From the NCBI RefSeq assembly GCF_003063335.1, contig NZ_NERX01000009.1, positions 1-64,000 of the forward strand: a DNA stretch of 64,000 bases, read 5' to 3'. Source of the stretch: Limnohabitans sp. MMS-10A-192 (lineage in GTDB: Bacteria > Pseudomonadota > Gammaproteobacteria > Burkholderiales > Burkholderiaceae_C). The stretch's first letter is position 1. Each line of letters begins with the position of its first letter. The notes beneath the pieces were generated by a model. The model was not told the DNA's origin. It ran no database searches and saw only the letters and a program-made list of their open reading frames with translations. A program made the translations under genes and the position numbers. Positions 57,367-64,000 of this stretch are shown here, one piece after another.

Positions 57367-59352
57367 ATGGCTTTGAGTCTGCCTTCGCTTGCTGAACTGC
57401 GCGATACGCAGGCCGATATTTACCGGTTCCGTGAACGCGTGATCGTGGTTCAGGCGGTGGTGCTGGTTTGCTTTCTTTTGCTGCTGACACGATTGGCTTA
57501 TTTGCAGGTTGTGCGGCACGATGACTTGCTGGAGCAGGCCGAAAATAACCGCACAGCTGTGTTGCCGACCGTGCCCCCGCGTGGAACGATCCTCGACCGC
57601 AATGGGGTCGTGCTGGCCAGCAACTATTCGGCCTATACCCTGGAAATCACGCCATCCAAGGTCAAAGATCTGGAAACCACCATCAACGAGCTGTCCGAGT
57701 TGGTGGACATTCAAGTCAAAGATCGCCGGCGCTTCAAGCGACTGCGTGAAGAATCCAAGAGCTTTGATTCGCTGCCCATTCGCACCCGATTGACCGATGA
57801 AGAGGTTGCCCGGTTCAGTGCGCAACGTTACCGCTTTCCTGGTGTGGATATCAAGGCGCGCTTATTTCGCCAATACCCTTTCGGTGAGTTGGCCAGCCAT
57901 GTGATTGGTTACATTGGGCGCATCAACCCCAAAGAAAAAGAGCGCATCGAGGAAGACGATGAGTCCGGCAATTACCGGGGCACAGAATACATTGGCAAGC
58001 TCGGCGTAGAGCAGCGCTATGAGCGTGAATTGCACGGCATCACGGGTGTTAACCAGGTTGAGACTTCGGCAGGTGGTCGCGCCACGCGCAGTTTGTCCAG
58101 CCGCCCCGCAACGCCCGGTCAAAACGTGGTGTTGTCCATCGACATCCGCTTGCAAAAGATGGTGGAAGACTTGTTCGGTAATCGGCGAGGGGCTTTGGTG
58201 GCGCTAGACCCCAATACCGGGGAAGTGCTGGCTTTTGTGAGCAAGCCAACTTTTGACCCCAACTTGTTCGTGGATGGCATTGACCAAGAAAACTGGCAGA
58301 TGCTCAATGAGTCGATTGACAAACCCTTGCTCAACCGTGCGCTGCGAGGCACATATCCACCGGGGTCTACTTATAAGCCCTTCATGGCCTTGGGCGCTTT
58401 GACCACAGGTAAGCGCAGTGCCAGTGCGATCATCCATGACAATGGCTCTTGGACTTTTGGCGGCCACACGTTCCGCAGCCATGGTGATTCTGGTTTGGGC
58501 CCGGTGGACATGGTCCGCTCCATTGTCCTGTCCAGCAACGTCTATTACTACTCGCTGGCCAATGACATGGGCGTGGACACCATCCACGACTTCATGAAAC
58601 CCCTGGGTTTCGGACAAATCACGGGCATCGATCTGCCCGGTGAGGTGCGGGGCATCTTGCCCAGTACCGATTGGAAGCGCAATTACTACAAGCGTCCGGA
58701 GCAGCAAAAGTGGTTTGGCGGTGAGACGATTTCTTTGGGCATTGGTCAGGGGTACAACAACTTCACCATGCTGCAATTGGCTTCTGCCACAGCCACAGTG
58801 GCCAGCGGGGGGCAGAAGTACACACCACGGGTGGTCAAGGCCACACAAGACGCTTTGACCCATGCCCAATCAGCGGTCTCGGACAAGGCGCCTGTTAATT
58901 TGGGCTACAACCCCGATCACATTGCGGTGGTGCGCAATGGCTTGGTGGGCGTGGCCACTTCCGGCACATCGGCTCAGGTGTTTGCTGGCGCCAGTTACCA
59001 AAGCGCTGGCAAAACCGGCACGGCGCAAGCGGTCACGATCGGTCAAAAAGAAAAATACAACGCCAGCAAAATGAGTGAGTATCAACGCGATCATGCGCTG
59101 TACATGGCTTTTGCACCGGCTGAAGCGCCTCAAATTGCGCTGGCCTTGGTGGTCGAGAACGCAGGTTTTGGCGCTGTCTCGGCGGCGCCCATTGCCCGGC
59201 GCATCTTTGATTACTGGTTGCTGGGGCAGTACCCGAGTGAAGAAGACATTTTGGCCACGCAACAAGGCCAAAGCTCACGCCCAATTGGGACGCCCCGCGC
59301 CAAGCAGGACATTGTGCTGGACACCAAGAAGTCCAGCGACGGCTTGCGCTGA
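57367..59352 (+). CDS. mrdA: Penicillin-binding protein 2
   Basis: PBP2, the class B transpeptidase of the elongasome. It is 661 residues: one membrane helix (about 27-48), a pedestal domain with PPRGTILDRNG, and a transpeptidase domain with the active serine in PPGSTYKPF (Ser334, Lys337), SSN in SSNVYYYSLAND and KTGTA in SAGKTGTAQA. The ATG at 57367 is used, the TTG six bases before being less likely. RodA, its usual partner and next gene, is absent: a convergent glyoxalase-like gene follows directly. Confidence 0.97.
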   Translation: MALSLPSLAELRDTQADIYRFRERVIVVQAVVLVCFLLLLTRLAYLQVVRHDDLLEQAENNRTAVLPTVPPRGTILDRNGVVLASNYSAYTLEITPSKVKDLETTINELSELVDIQVKDRRRFKRLREESKSFDSLPIRTRLTDEEVARFSAQRYRFPGVDIKARLFRQYPFGELASHVIGYIGRINPKEKERIEEDDESGNYRGTEYIGKLGVEQRYERELHGITGVNQVETSAGGRATRSLSSRPATPGQNVVLSIDIRLQKMVEDLFGNRRGALVALDPNTGEVLAFVSKPTFDPNLFVDGIDQENWQMLNESIDKPLLNRALRGTYPPGSTYKPFMALGALTTGKRSASAIIHDNGSWTFGGHTFRSHGDSGLGPVDMVRSIVLSSNVYYYSLANDMGVDTIHDFMKPLGFGQITGIDLPGEVRGILPSTDWKRNYYKRPEQQKWFGGETISLGIGQGYNNFTMLQLASATATVASGGQKYTPRVVKATQDALTHAQSAVSDKAPVNLGYNPDHIAVVRNGLVGVATSGTSAQVFAGASYQSAGKTGTAQAVTIGQKEKYNASKMSEYQRDHALYMAFAPAEAPQIALALVVENAGFGAVSAAPIARRIFDYWLLGQYPSEEDILATQQGQSSRPIGTPRAKQDIVLDTKKSSDGLR

Positions 59353-59377
59353 GCGCAAGCGGCGGCTGCAAGGCCGT

Positions 59378-59791
59378 TCAACTTTGGTAGACCGTGTCCA
59401 ATGAAGCGAAGCCTTTGACTTCGATCGGGTTGCCAAACGGGTCCATGAAGAACATGGTCCATTGCTCTCCAGGCTGGCCCGCAAACCGCAAGTGCGGCGC
59501 GATCACAAACTGCAGGCCCTTCGATTGCAAGCGATGGGCCAATGCTTGCCAATCGGTTTCTTGCAAGATCAAACCAAAGTGCGGCATGGGCACCAGGTGG
59601 TCGCCGACACGTCCGGTGTTGCTGGTCTTGAAGGGCTCGCCCAAATGCAAAGAGATCTGGTGCGTGAAAAAATCGAAGTCCACCCAAGTGTCTGTGGAGC
59701 GGCCTTCCTTGCAGCCGAGCACACCGCCATAAAAGCGGCGGGCTTCGTCAAGGTCGGTCACGTGGAAGGCGAAATGAAACAGGCTGCGCAT
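59378..59791 (-). CDS. Glyoxalase/dioxygenase-superfamily (VOC) protein
   Basis: A 137-residue protein of the vicinal oxygen chelate fold with two beta-alpha-beta-beta-beta modules. Candidate metal ligands are the His in FHFAFHVTDLDEARRFY, the His in FDFFTHQISLH or PMPHFGLIL, and the Glu in MDPFGNPIEVKGF. VOC proteins include glyoxalase I, ring-cleaving dioxygenases and resistance proteins; the function here is not predictable. Convergent with mrdA. Confidence 0.83.
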   Translation of the reverse strand: MRSLFHFAFHVTDLDEARRFYGGVLGCKEGRSTDTWVDFDFFTHQISLHLGEPFKTSNTGRVGDHLVPMPHFGLILQETDWQALAHRLQSKGLQFVIAPHLRFAGQPGEQWTMFFMDPFGNPIEVKGFASLDTVYQS

Positions 59792-59832
59792 GCCTCAAAG
59801 CATAGCAGCCTGTGGACGGATGTGCAGCAGCC

Positions 59833-60207
59833 TCAGGCTTGCGAGGGATCGACTGCCATGGAGTCAAATTTCTTGAAGTACTGTTTGGCCATAGCCGCCA
59901 GTTGTGCATCGCTGGGGTGATCGCTGGCGATGCTGTCCACGATCACTTGGGCCGTTGCACTCTCGTGTTGCAGGCACCAGGTGCGGAACTCCTGTCTTGC
60001 CAGCCCGGGGCCTGTGAGCAGCACTTCGCGAGAGCCACTCAATGCTTTGCTGATCTCTTGGTATAAAGGCACGGCATCACCCACTTTGCCTTGGTGTTTG
60101 TGGTGACTGCGCGTTTTGATGCGCTGAGCTTCAATGTGCCCACGGTCAAACATCACGATGTGCGCTTCGTTGTGGTCCATCCAGACAACGGCGTGGAAAG
60201 TGCTCAT
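59833..60207 (-). CDS. eRF1-like-fold ('translational machinery') protein
   Basis: A 124-residue protein resembling the small bacterial eRF1/Pelota-like domain proteins annotated as translational machinery components in Burkholderiales. It has MSTFHAVVWMDHNEAHIVMFD, GSREVLLTGPGLARQEFRTW and DHPSDAQLAAMAKQYFKKFDSM, the last being a family motif. Archaeal/eukaryotic eRF1 acts on stalled ribosomes, but the bacterial version is uncharacterised. Followed 24 bp away by a DksA-like gene on the same strand. Confidence 0.68.
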   Translation of the reverse strand: MSTFHAVVWMDHNEAHIVMFDRGHIEAQRIKTRSHHKHQGKVGDAVPLYQEISKALSGSREVLLTGPGLARQEFRTWCLQHESATAQVIVDSIASDHPSDAQLAAMAKQYFKKFDSMAVDPSQA

Positions 60208-60231
60208 GAAGGCTCCTCTGTTTCAAATGGG

Positions 60232-60591
60232 TCAATGGGTTTTTTCGGCGGCGGTCTGGCAATCGATGCAGCGCAATGTAGCCGGGTAGGCGGCCAAGCG
60301 TGCTTCGGGTATTGACACGCCGCAGTCTTTGCACGTGCCGTACAGCCCTGCTGCCAGCCGTTCCAGTGCGGCGTCCAGTGCACCCAGTTCGGCGGTTTCA
60401 TGTTCGTTCATCGCGAACTCATCGTCGCGCTCCGAAATGGCTTGTGCCCTGTTTTCAAAATCGCGCACATCGTGCTCGGCCGCCATGTCAACGCGAGAGA
60501 CCAAGCCCCCGCGTTCTTGGGCGATGCGTTTGAGGAGTTCAGCGCGTTCACGCAGAAGGCGCTCTTGGTGGAGTGAGGAGGATGTGTTCAT
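60232..60591 (-). CDS. TraR/DksA-family zinc-finger protein
   Basis: A 119-residue protein with a coiled-coil N-terminal half and a C4 zinc finger: Cys87, Cys90 (CKDC), Cys108 and Cys111 (CIDC). DksA/TraR proteins enter the RNA polymerase secondary channel. The tip of the coiled coil has RDFENRAQAISERDDEF, with acidic residues but not the exact DxxDxA of DksA, so it is more like short DksA paralogues. Same-strand partner of the eRF1-like gene downstream, possibly a stress unit. Confidence 0.82.
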   Translation of the reverse strand: MNTSSSLHQERLLRERAELLKRIAQERGGLVSRVDMAAEHDVRDFENRAQAISERDDEFAMNEHETAELGALDAALERLAAGLYGTCKDCGVSIPEARLAAYPATLRCIDCQTAAEKTH

Positions 60592-60707
60592 GCAGCCATC
60601 CTAGGCTTCGCAGGACCAGTGATGTTGATGTGCATCAATCTGCAGCGGTGAAGTCAGGCCGGGCCTGCTGCATTTGATGTACTTCAAAACAGGGATGGGC
60701 CAAGCAA

Positions 60708-60732
60708 AAGGGCCGCCCATTGGGCGGCCCTT
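60708..60732. terminator. Hairpin downstream of the glutathione transferase gene
   Basis: AAGGGCCGCCCA and TGGGCGGCCCTT form a 12-bp stem around one T. Read on the minus strand it is followed by TTTTGC, so it is a plausible terminator for the glutathione transferase gene that ends at 60754. Confidence 0.72.
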
Positions 60733-60753
60733 GCTGTGTGGGATGGACGGTGC

Positions 60754-61401
60754 TTATTTGGCTTTCATGCGCGAGAGCATCAGCTCCATATTGGCTTTGC
60801 GGTCGGCGTTGACTTGCTGCAAGCTGGCGCGCTCACCCATGAATTTCATGTAGTCCCGTGTCGGCAGATCGGCCATGAAGTCACGTCCATAGATGAGCTT
60901 GGTGGCACCCGAAATCAGCGGCAAGTGAACCACGGCAGCGCAATCGGCCAAGGTCAATGTGTCGCCGGCCACGTAAGGGGAGAACTTGGCCAATGCTGCG
61001 AAGGCGGCAATGTTTTTTTCCAGTTGGGCGCCTGTTTTTTCTTTGGCGCTGTCGCTGACTTTGCCGCCAAAGAAAGCCTCTGGGTAGAGGTTGCGAGCCA
61101 CCAGCTCTAGGTGCAACTCCAAAAAGGTCACCAGTTCACGGACCTTGGCCGCTGCAAACGGATCGGAGGGCAACAAGGGCGTTTGCGGGTATTGCTGTTC
61201 GATGTACTCCATGATCACAGCCGATTCGCACACAGGGCCTTGTGGCGTTTTGATGTAAGGCACTTTGCCAATGGGACTGGCTGCGGGATCGGTCTTGCCG
61301 ACCCAGGCGAGTTCTTCATCGAAGGGCACGCCTTTTTCGAGCAAGGCGAATTTGACTTTGTTGTAGTAATTGCTGGCTGCAAAGCCGCAGAGTGTGAGCA
61401 T
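60754..61401 (-). CDS. Glutathione S-transferase
   Basis: A 215-residue GST. The N-terminal thioredoxin-fold domain has the glutathione-binding LTLCGFAASNYYNKVKFALLEKG and the cis-proline region GKVPYIKTPQGPVCESAVIMEYIEQQYP; the C-terminal helical domain begins about residue 85, with the N-capping motif LTLADCAA. Detoxification is a family role; the exact substrate is unknown. The ATG at 61401 is where the thioredoxin fold begins. Confidence 0.88.
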   Translation of the reverse strand: MLTLCGFAASNYYNKVKFALLEKGVPFDEELAWVGKTDPAASPIGKVPYIKTPQGPVCESAVIMEYIEQQYPQTPLLPSDPFAAAKVRELVTFLELHLELVARNLYPEAFFGGKVSDSAKEKTGAQLEKNIAAFAALAKFSPYVAGDTLTLADCAAVVHLPLISGATKLIYGRDFMADLPTRDYMKFMGERASLQQVNADRKANMELMLSRMKAK

Positions 61402-61842
61402 GGCATGTCCTTGAGAAGAAAGAAAAGCGCAGGCTATCTTGAACCGGTGTTGGCCAGCGTCACAAAGATGACCGCGATGAGGCAAGCGGCTACTGGCGTC
61501 TGAGGTGGGCCCATTCTCAGGCGCGCGTCAAGGCCTTGAGCGCTCCCGAGCGCATATTGTTTCTCGTAATGTGGATTCTGCTCCTGACCAGCGCAAGATC
61601 AATTCCGATGGCGCTGGCATGGCCAATGCGGTCAAGTGCAAGGGGTGCTGTGCCGAAATGGATGTGTATTGAGTCTCCGCGGTGCGTCGCCGACGTGCTC
61701 GCTGTGGCCGTGTTTTCATGCCACGATTTGAGGTAAGTTTGAGCCAAGAGGCCATTGGGGCGATCCGGACTGACCTGGAAACCTGCCGCGAAAAATGCGC
61801 CGTAACGGGGCTTGGGCGGGTCAAAAACAATCAGGAGATAAC
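61402..61842. other. Intergenic stretch before the TonB-receptor unit
   Basis: About 440 bp without a supported gene between the glutathione transferase and the small ORF/TonB receptor. One long minus-strand frame crosses it but has no recognisable domain and overlaps the receptor start. I found no clear riboswitch core or operator. Confidence 0.5.
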
Positions 61843-61932
61843 ATGCGCGAATTTTTTCCGGCCAGCACTTTGCCGACTGAACCCATGCGTCGTCAATGGC
61901 TGACGGCCGCTTCTGGCCCCTTGAACATTTGA
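61843..61932 (+). CDS. Putative 29-codon leader peptide before the TonB receptor
   Basis: A small frame, MREFFPASTLPTEPMRRQWL then TAASGPLNI, with a strong ribosome site AGGAG five bases upstream of its ATG. Its stop overlaps the start of the receptor's GAAGGT ribosome site, and the receptor begins 10 bp after it. The layout suggests translational coupling or a regulatory leader. It lacks cysteines, so it is unlike the copper-responsive CruR-type leaders. It could also be chance. Confidence 0.45.
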   Translation: MREFFPASTLPTEPMRRQWLTAASGPLNI

Positions 61933-61942
61933 AGGTAAGACG

Positions 61943-64000
61943 ATGCACTTCCCCATTGATTTTCAACGCATGCTGCCTTTGTGCGCGGCCATGGCCGTTT
62001 CGGGCTTGTTCGCAAGTGGCGTGCATGCGCAGGAGGCGCAAGCCTCATTGGACGTGTTGGTGCAAAGCGGCCGCTTGGCGCAAAAGCAATTTGATACCCC
62101 GGCCTCAGTGCGCGTGATCGATGGCGACGCCATCCGCAATGCTGGTGCGCAAGTCAACCTGTCCGAGACCTTGGCCCAGGTGCCTGGTGTGGTCGCGCTC
62201 AATCGCAACAACTATGCACAAGACTTGCAAATTTCCATTCGGGGGTTTGGTGCTCGCTCAGCCTTCGGCTTGCGCGGCATCCGCCTGATCACCGATGGCA
62301 TTCCGGCCACGACCCCCGATGGGCAAGGGCAAGCCTCGACCGTGAGCCTGACTTCCGCTGAGCGGATCGAAGTGCTGACCGGGCCACTGGCTCAGCTTTA
62401 CGGCAATTCCGCCGGTGGTGTGATTCAGACCTGGACGCGCGAAGCCGGGGACCCGCCGCAACTCGATGTCTCCACCACCTTGGGCAGCCATGGCTTGCGC
62501 CGCAACGATGTGCAGTTCAGTGGGCGCTCCGGCAACGTGGGTATCGTGGCGGATTACAGCACTTTCAACATCGACGGTTACCGTCAGAACAGCGCGGCTG
62601 AGCGCAAGCAGTTCAATGGGGTGGTCACCACGCAGCTGCAGGAAGACACCCGTTTGAAATTGGTGGCCAACGTCTTTGACATGCCTTTGGCACAAGACCC
62701 TTTGGGGCTGAACGCCACACAATTGAAAAACGATCCTCGGCAAGCGGGCACGGATGCGCTGACCAACAGGACCCGAAAAATTGTCCAACACAATCAAATC
62801 GGTGCCGTGCTGGAGCATCGGTTTAACAGTGACCTCGAAATGCAGTGGCGCGCCTACACCGGGTCACGTCAAAACACGCAGTACACCGCCAGCGCCACTT
62901 GGGTGGGATTGGACCGTGATTTTTACGGCATTGGCGGACAACTCAAAGGCAAGGTGCGCGATGTCGCCCATGGGCCTGTCGATTGGGTGTTGGGTTTCGA
63001 TGTCGATAAAACTTCGGAACGCCGTCAAGGTGGCGCTTCTGCCGTGGGCGAAAAAGTCAGCGGTAGCCTCACGCGCAACGAGTTGAATAAAGCCAGCAAC
63101 ACCGATGCGTTTGGTCAGATCAATTGGCATTGGACCGACGCACAAGGCCGCAACCCCTACACCTTCACGGCAGGCGCTCGCCACAGCAGCGTAAAACTGG
63201 AAAACCGTGATGATTATTTGACCGATGGCAACGGCTCGGGCTCGGTAAGTTATGCCGCAACCAACCCAGTCGTTGGGGCCACTTGGCATGCCTTGGACAC
63301 CTTGAACCTCTTTGCCAACTGGGGCAAGGGCTTCGAAACACCGACTTTGACTGAAGCCGCCTATGTGGTCGAAAACAATGCGATCAAAGGTTACTTCAAC
63401 ACGGGCTTGCAGGCCTCACGCAGCCAGCACAATGAAGTCGGCATGAAATGGACGCCATCTCCAGCAACCCGACTGGATGCATCTTTGTTTCGCATCACCA
63501 CCGAGAACGAAATCGTCACACTCAGGAGCTTGTATGGCAAAACCGCTTACAAGAACGCTGCGCAAACCTTGCGCGAAGGTGGTGAGTTGTCCTGGCAAAA
63601 CATCTGGACGCCGCAGTGGCGCAGTCAGCTGTCCATGGCTTGGTTGCGTGCAAATTACGATGCCGACTTTACCTCGGGTACCACTCCCATTCCGTCGGGT
63701 AACCGCATGCCTGCCATTCCAAGTCAGCAACTGTTCGCTTCATTGCAGTGGGCAGACCAGGGCTTTGCATCGCGTATGAATCCCCGTCCTCAGGGGTGGT
63801 CGGCTTCGGTTGATTGGGTGGCGCGCTCGTCATTTTGGGCCAGTGATGTCAATGACGCAGGCTCCAAAGTGGCCGGATATGGCGCTGTGAACCTGCGGGT
63901 CAGGCACCGCAGTGTTTGGGGCCCTGTGCGTGTCGAGCTTTGGGCTGGCATGGACAATCTGATGGATCGCACATACGTTGGCTCTGTGATCGTGAACCAG
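61943..64000 (+). CDS. TonB-dependent outer-membrane receptor, 3' end cut by window
   Basis: A TonB-dependent receptor; 686 codons are visible and the frame is still open at the window's end. A signal peptide ends about residue 29 (GVHA). The plug domain shows DTPASVRVIDGDAIRN, VNLSETLAQVPGV, QISIRGFGARSAFG, IRLITDGIPAT and the EVLTGPLAQLYGNSAGGVI motif; the barrel follows from about residue 165. The resemblance is to PupA/FptA- and iron or copper siderophore-type receptors, but the ligand cannot be assigned. GAAGGTAAG precedes the ATG. Confidence 0.92.
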   Translation, partial: MHFPIDFQRMLPLCAAMAVSGLFASGVHAQEAQASLDVLVQSGRLAQKQFDTPASVRVIDGDAIRNAGAQVNLSETLAQVPGVVALNRNNYAQDLQISIRGFGARSAFGLRGIRLITDGIPATTPDGQGQASTVSLTSAERIEVLTGPLAQLYGNSAGGVIQTWTREAGDPPQLDVSTTLGSHGLRRNDVQFSGRSGNVGIVADYSTFNIDGYRQNSAAERKQFNGVVTTQLQEDTRLKLVANVFDMPLAQDPLGLNATQLKNDPRQAGTDALTNRTRKIVQHNQIGAVLEHRFNSDLEMQWRAYTGSRQNTQYTASATWVGLDRDFYGIGGQLKGKVRDVAHGPVDWVLGFDVDKTSERRQGGASAVGEKVSGSLTRNELNKASNTDAFGQINWHWTDAQGRNPYTFTAGARHSSVKLENRDDYLTDGNGSGSVSYAATNPVVGATWHALDTLNLFANWGKGFETPTLTEAAYVVENNAIKGYFNTGLQASRSQHNEVGMKWTPSPATRLDASLFRITTENEIVTLRSLYGKTAYKNAAQTLREGGELSWQNIWTPQWRSQLSMAWLRANYDADFTSGTTPIPSGNRMPAIPSQQLFASLQWADQGFASRMNPRPQGWSASVDWVARSSFWASDVNDAGSKVAGYGAVNLRVRHRSVWGPVRVELWAGMDNLMDRTYVGSVIVNQ

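Noticed and set aside
61402..61842. Cobalamin or other riboswitch before the TonB receptor
   Set aside because: I looked for conserved cobalamin core segments and saw none in the right order; a covariance-model search would settle it.
61517..62041. 174-codon minus-strand frame before the TonB receptor
   Set aside because: It runs into the receptor's signal peptide region, lacks a ribosome site and any domain.

Overview
The window is a piece of chromosome from a betaproteobacterium of the order Burkholderiales, most likely family Comamonadaceae (a Limnohabitans/Rhodoferax/Polaromonas-like lineage). This is inferred from protein resemblance, the S10 and ATP synthase gene orders, families typical of the group (DUF3567, DUF4197, CaiB/BaiF CoA-transferase, AbrB-type permease) and moderately high GC. 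The genus cannot be fixed from the sequence alone. I see no prophage, insertion sequence, plasmid gene or CRISPR array. Both ends cut genes: tuf at the left, a TonB-dependent receptor at the right.

Layout. 1-6.7 kb: translation block tuf-rpsJ-[promoter]-rplC-rplD-rplW-rplB-rpsS-rplV-rpsC-rplP-rpmC-rpsQ, closed by a strong terminator, so the spc operon does not follow. 6.7-14.2 kb: short mixed units (peroxiredoxin, GNAT, cytochrome b561 divergent from cytochrome c556, TlpA-like lipoprotein divergent from a DUF4197 protein, CoA-transferase plus hydrolase, lipoprotein plus MFS exporter). 14.2-16.7 kb: a PTS phosphorelay without permease (EIIA-Man, HPr, EI). 16.7-19.2 kb: lipoate genes (DUF493-lipB-lipA) and a CopD-like membrane protein. 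19.3-26.7 kb: the complete F1Fo ATP synthase operon atpIBEFHAGDC with a double terminator. 26.8-29.6 kb: SnoaL-like protein, YheT-type hydrolase, a DUF protein, membrane cytochrome c and tRNA-Arg(CCG).

29.6-36.3 kb is the most distinctive accessory region. A five-gene minus-strand operon encodes a LapBCE-like type I secretion system (TolC, C39-like-domain ABC transporter, HlyD adaptor) and two unusual regulator-like proteins: an excisionase-type HTH fused to a receiver-like domain with Glu at the phospho-acceptor position, and a RodZ-like membrane-anchored HTH protein. It is headed by an AT-rich island with a perfect 34-bp palindrome. No adhesin or RTX substrate is encoded in the window.

36.3-46.9 kb: catabolism. 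A biotinyl-carboxyltransferase fusion protein, a flavin monooxygenase/DUF2783 pair under a MarR regulator with twin operators, a GlcD-like FAD oxidase, a REPIN-like repeat, a LysR regulator, purU, an omega-aminotransferase whose 3' end carries a 10-bp duplication, and an AbrB-type permease. 46.9-51.1 kb: DUF3567, DUF3108 protein, IclR regulator divergent from a fumarylacetoacetase-family hydrolase, and an alpha/beta hydrolase. 51.3-54.6 kb: gatCAB amidotransferase. 54.8-59.4 kb: rod-shape genes mreBCD-mrdA, without rodA. 59.4-64 kb: glyoxalase-like protein, eRF1-like-fold protein, DksA-like zinc-finger protein, glutathione transferase, and a TonB-dependent receptor preceded by a possible 29-codon leader peptide.

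Taken together this is mostly core metabolism and growth machinery with tight co-directional operons and many 1-4 bp stop/start overlaps, interspersed with short regulated catabolic units.
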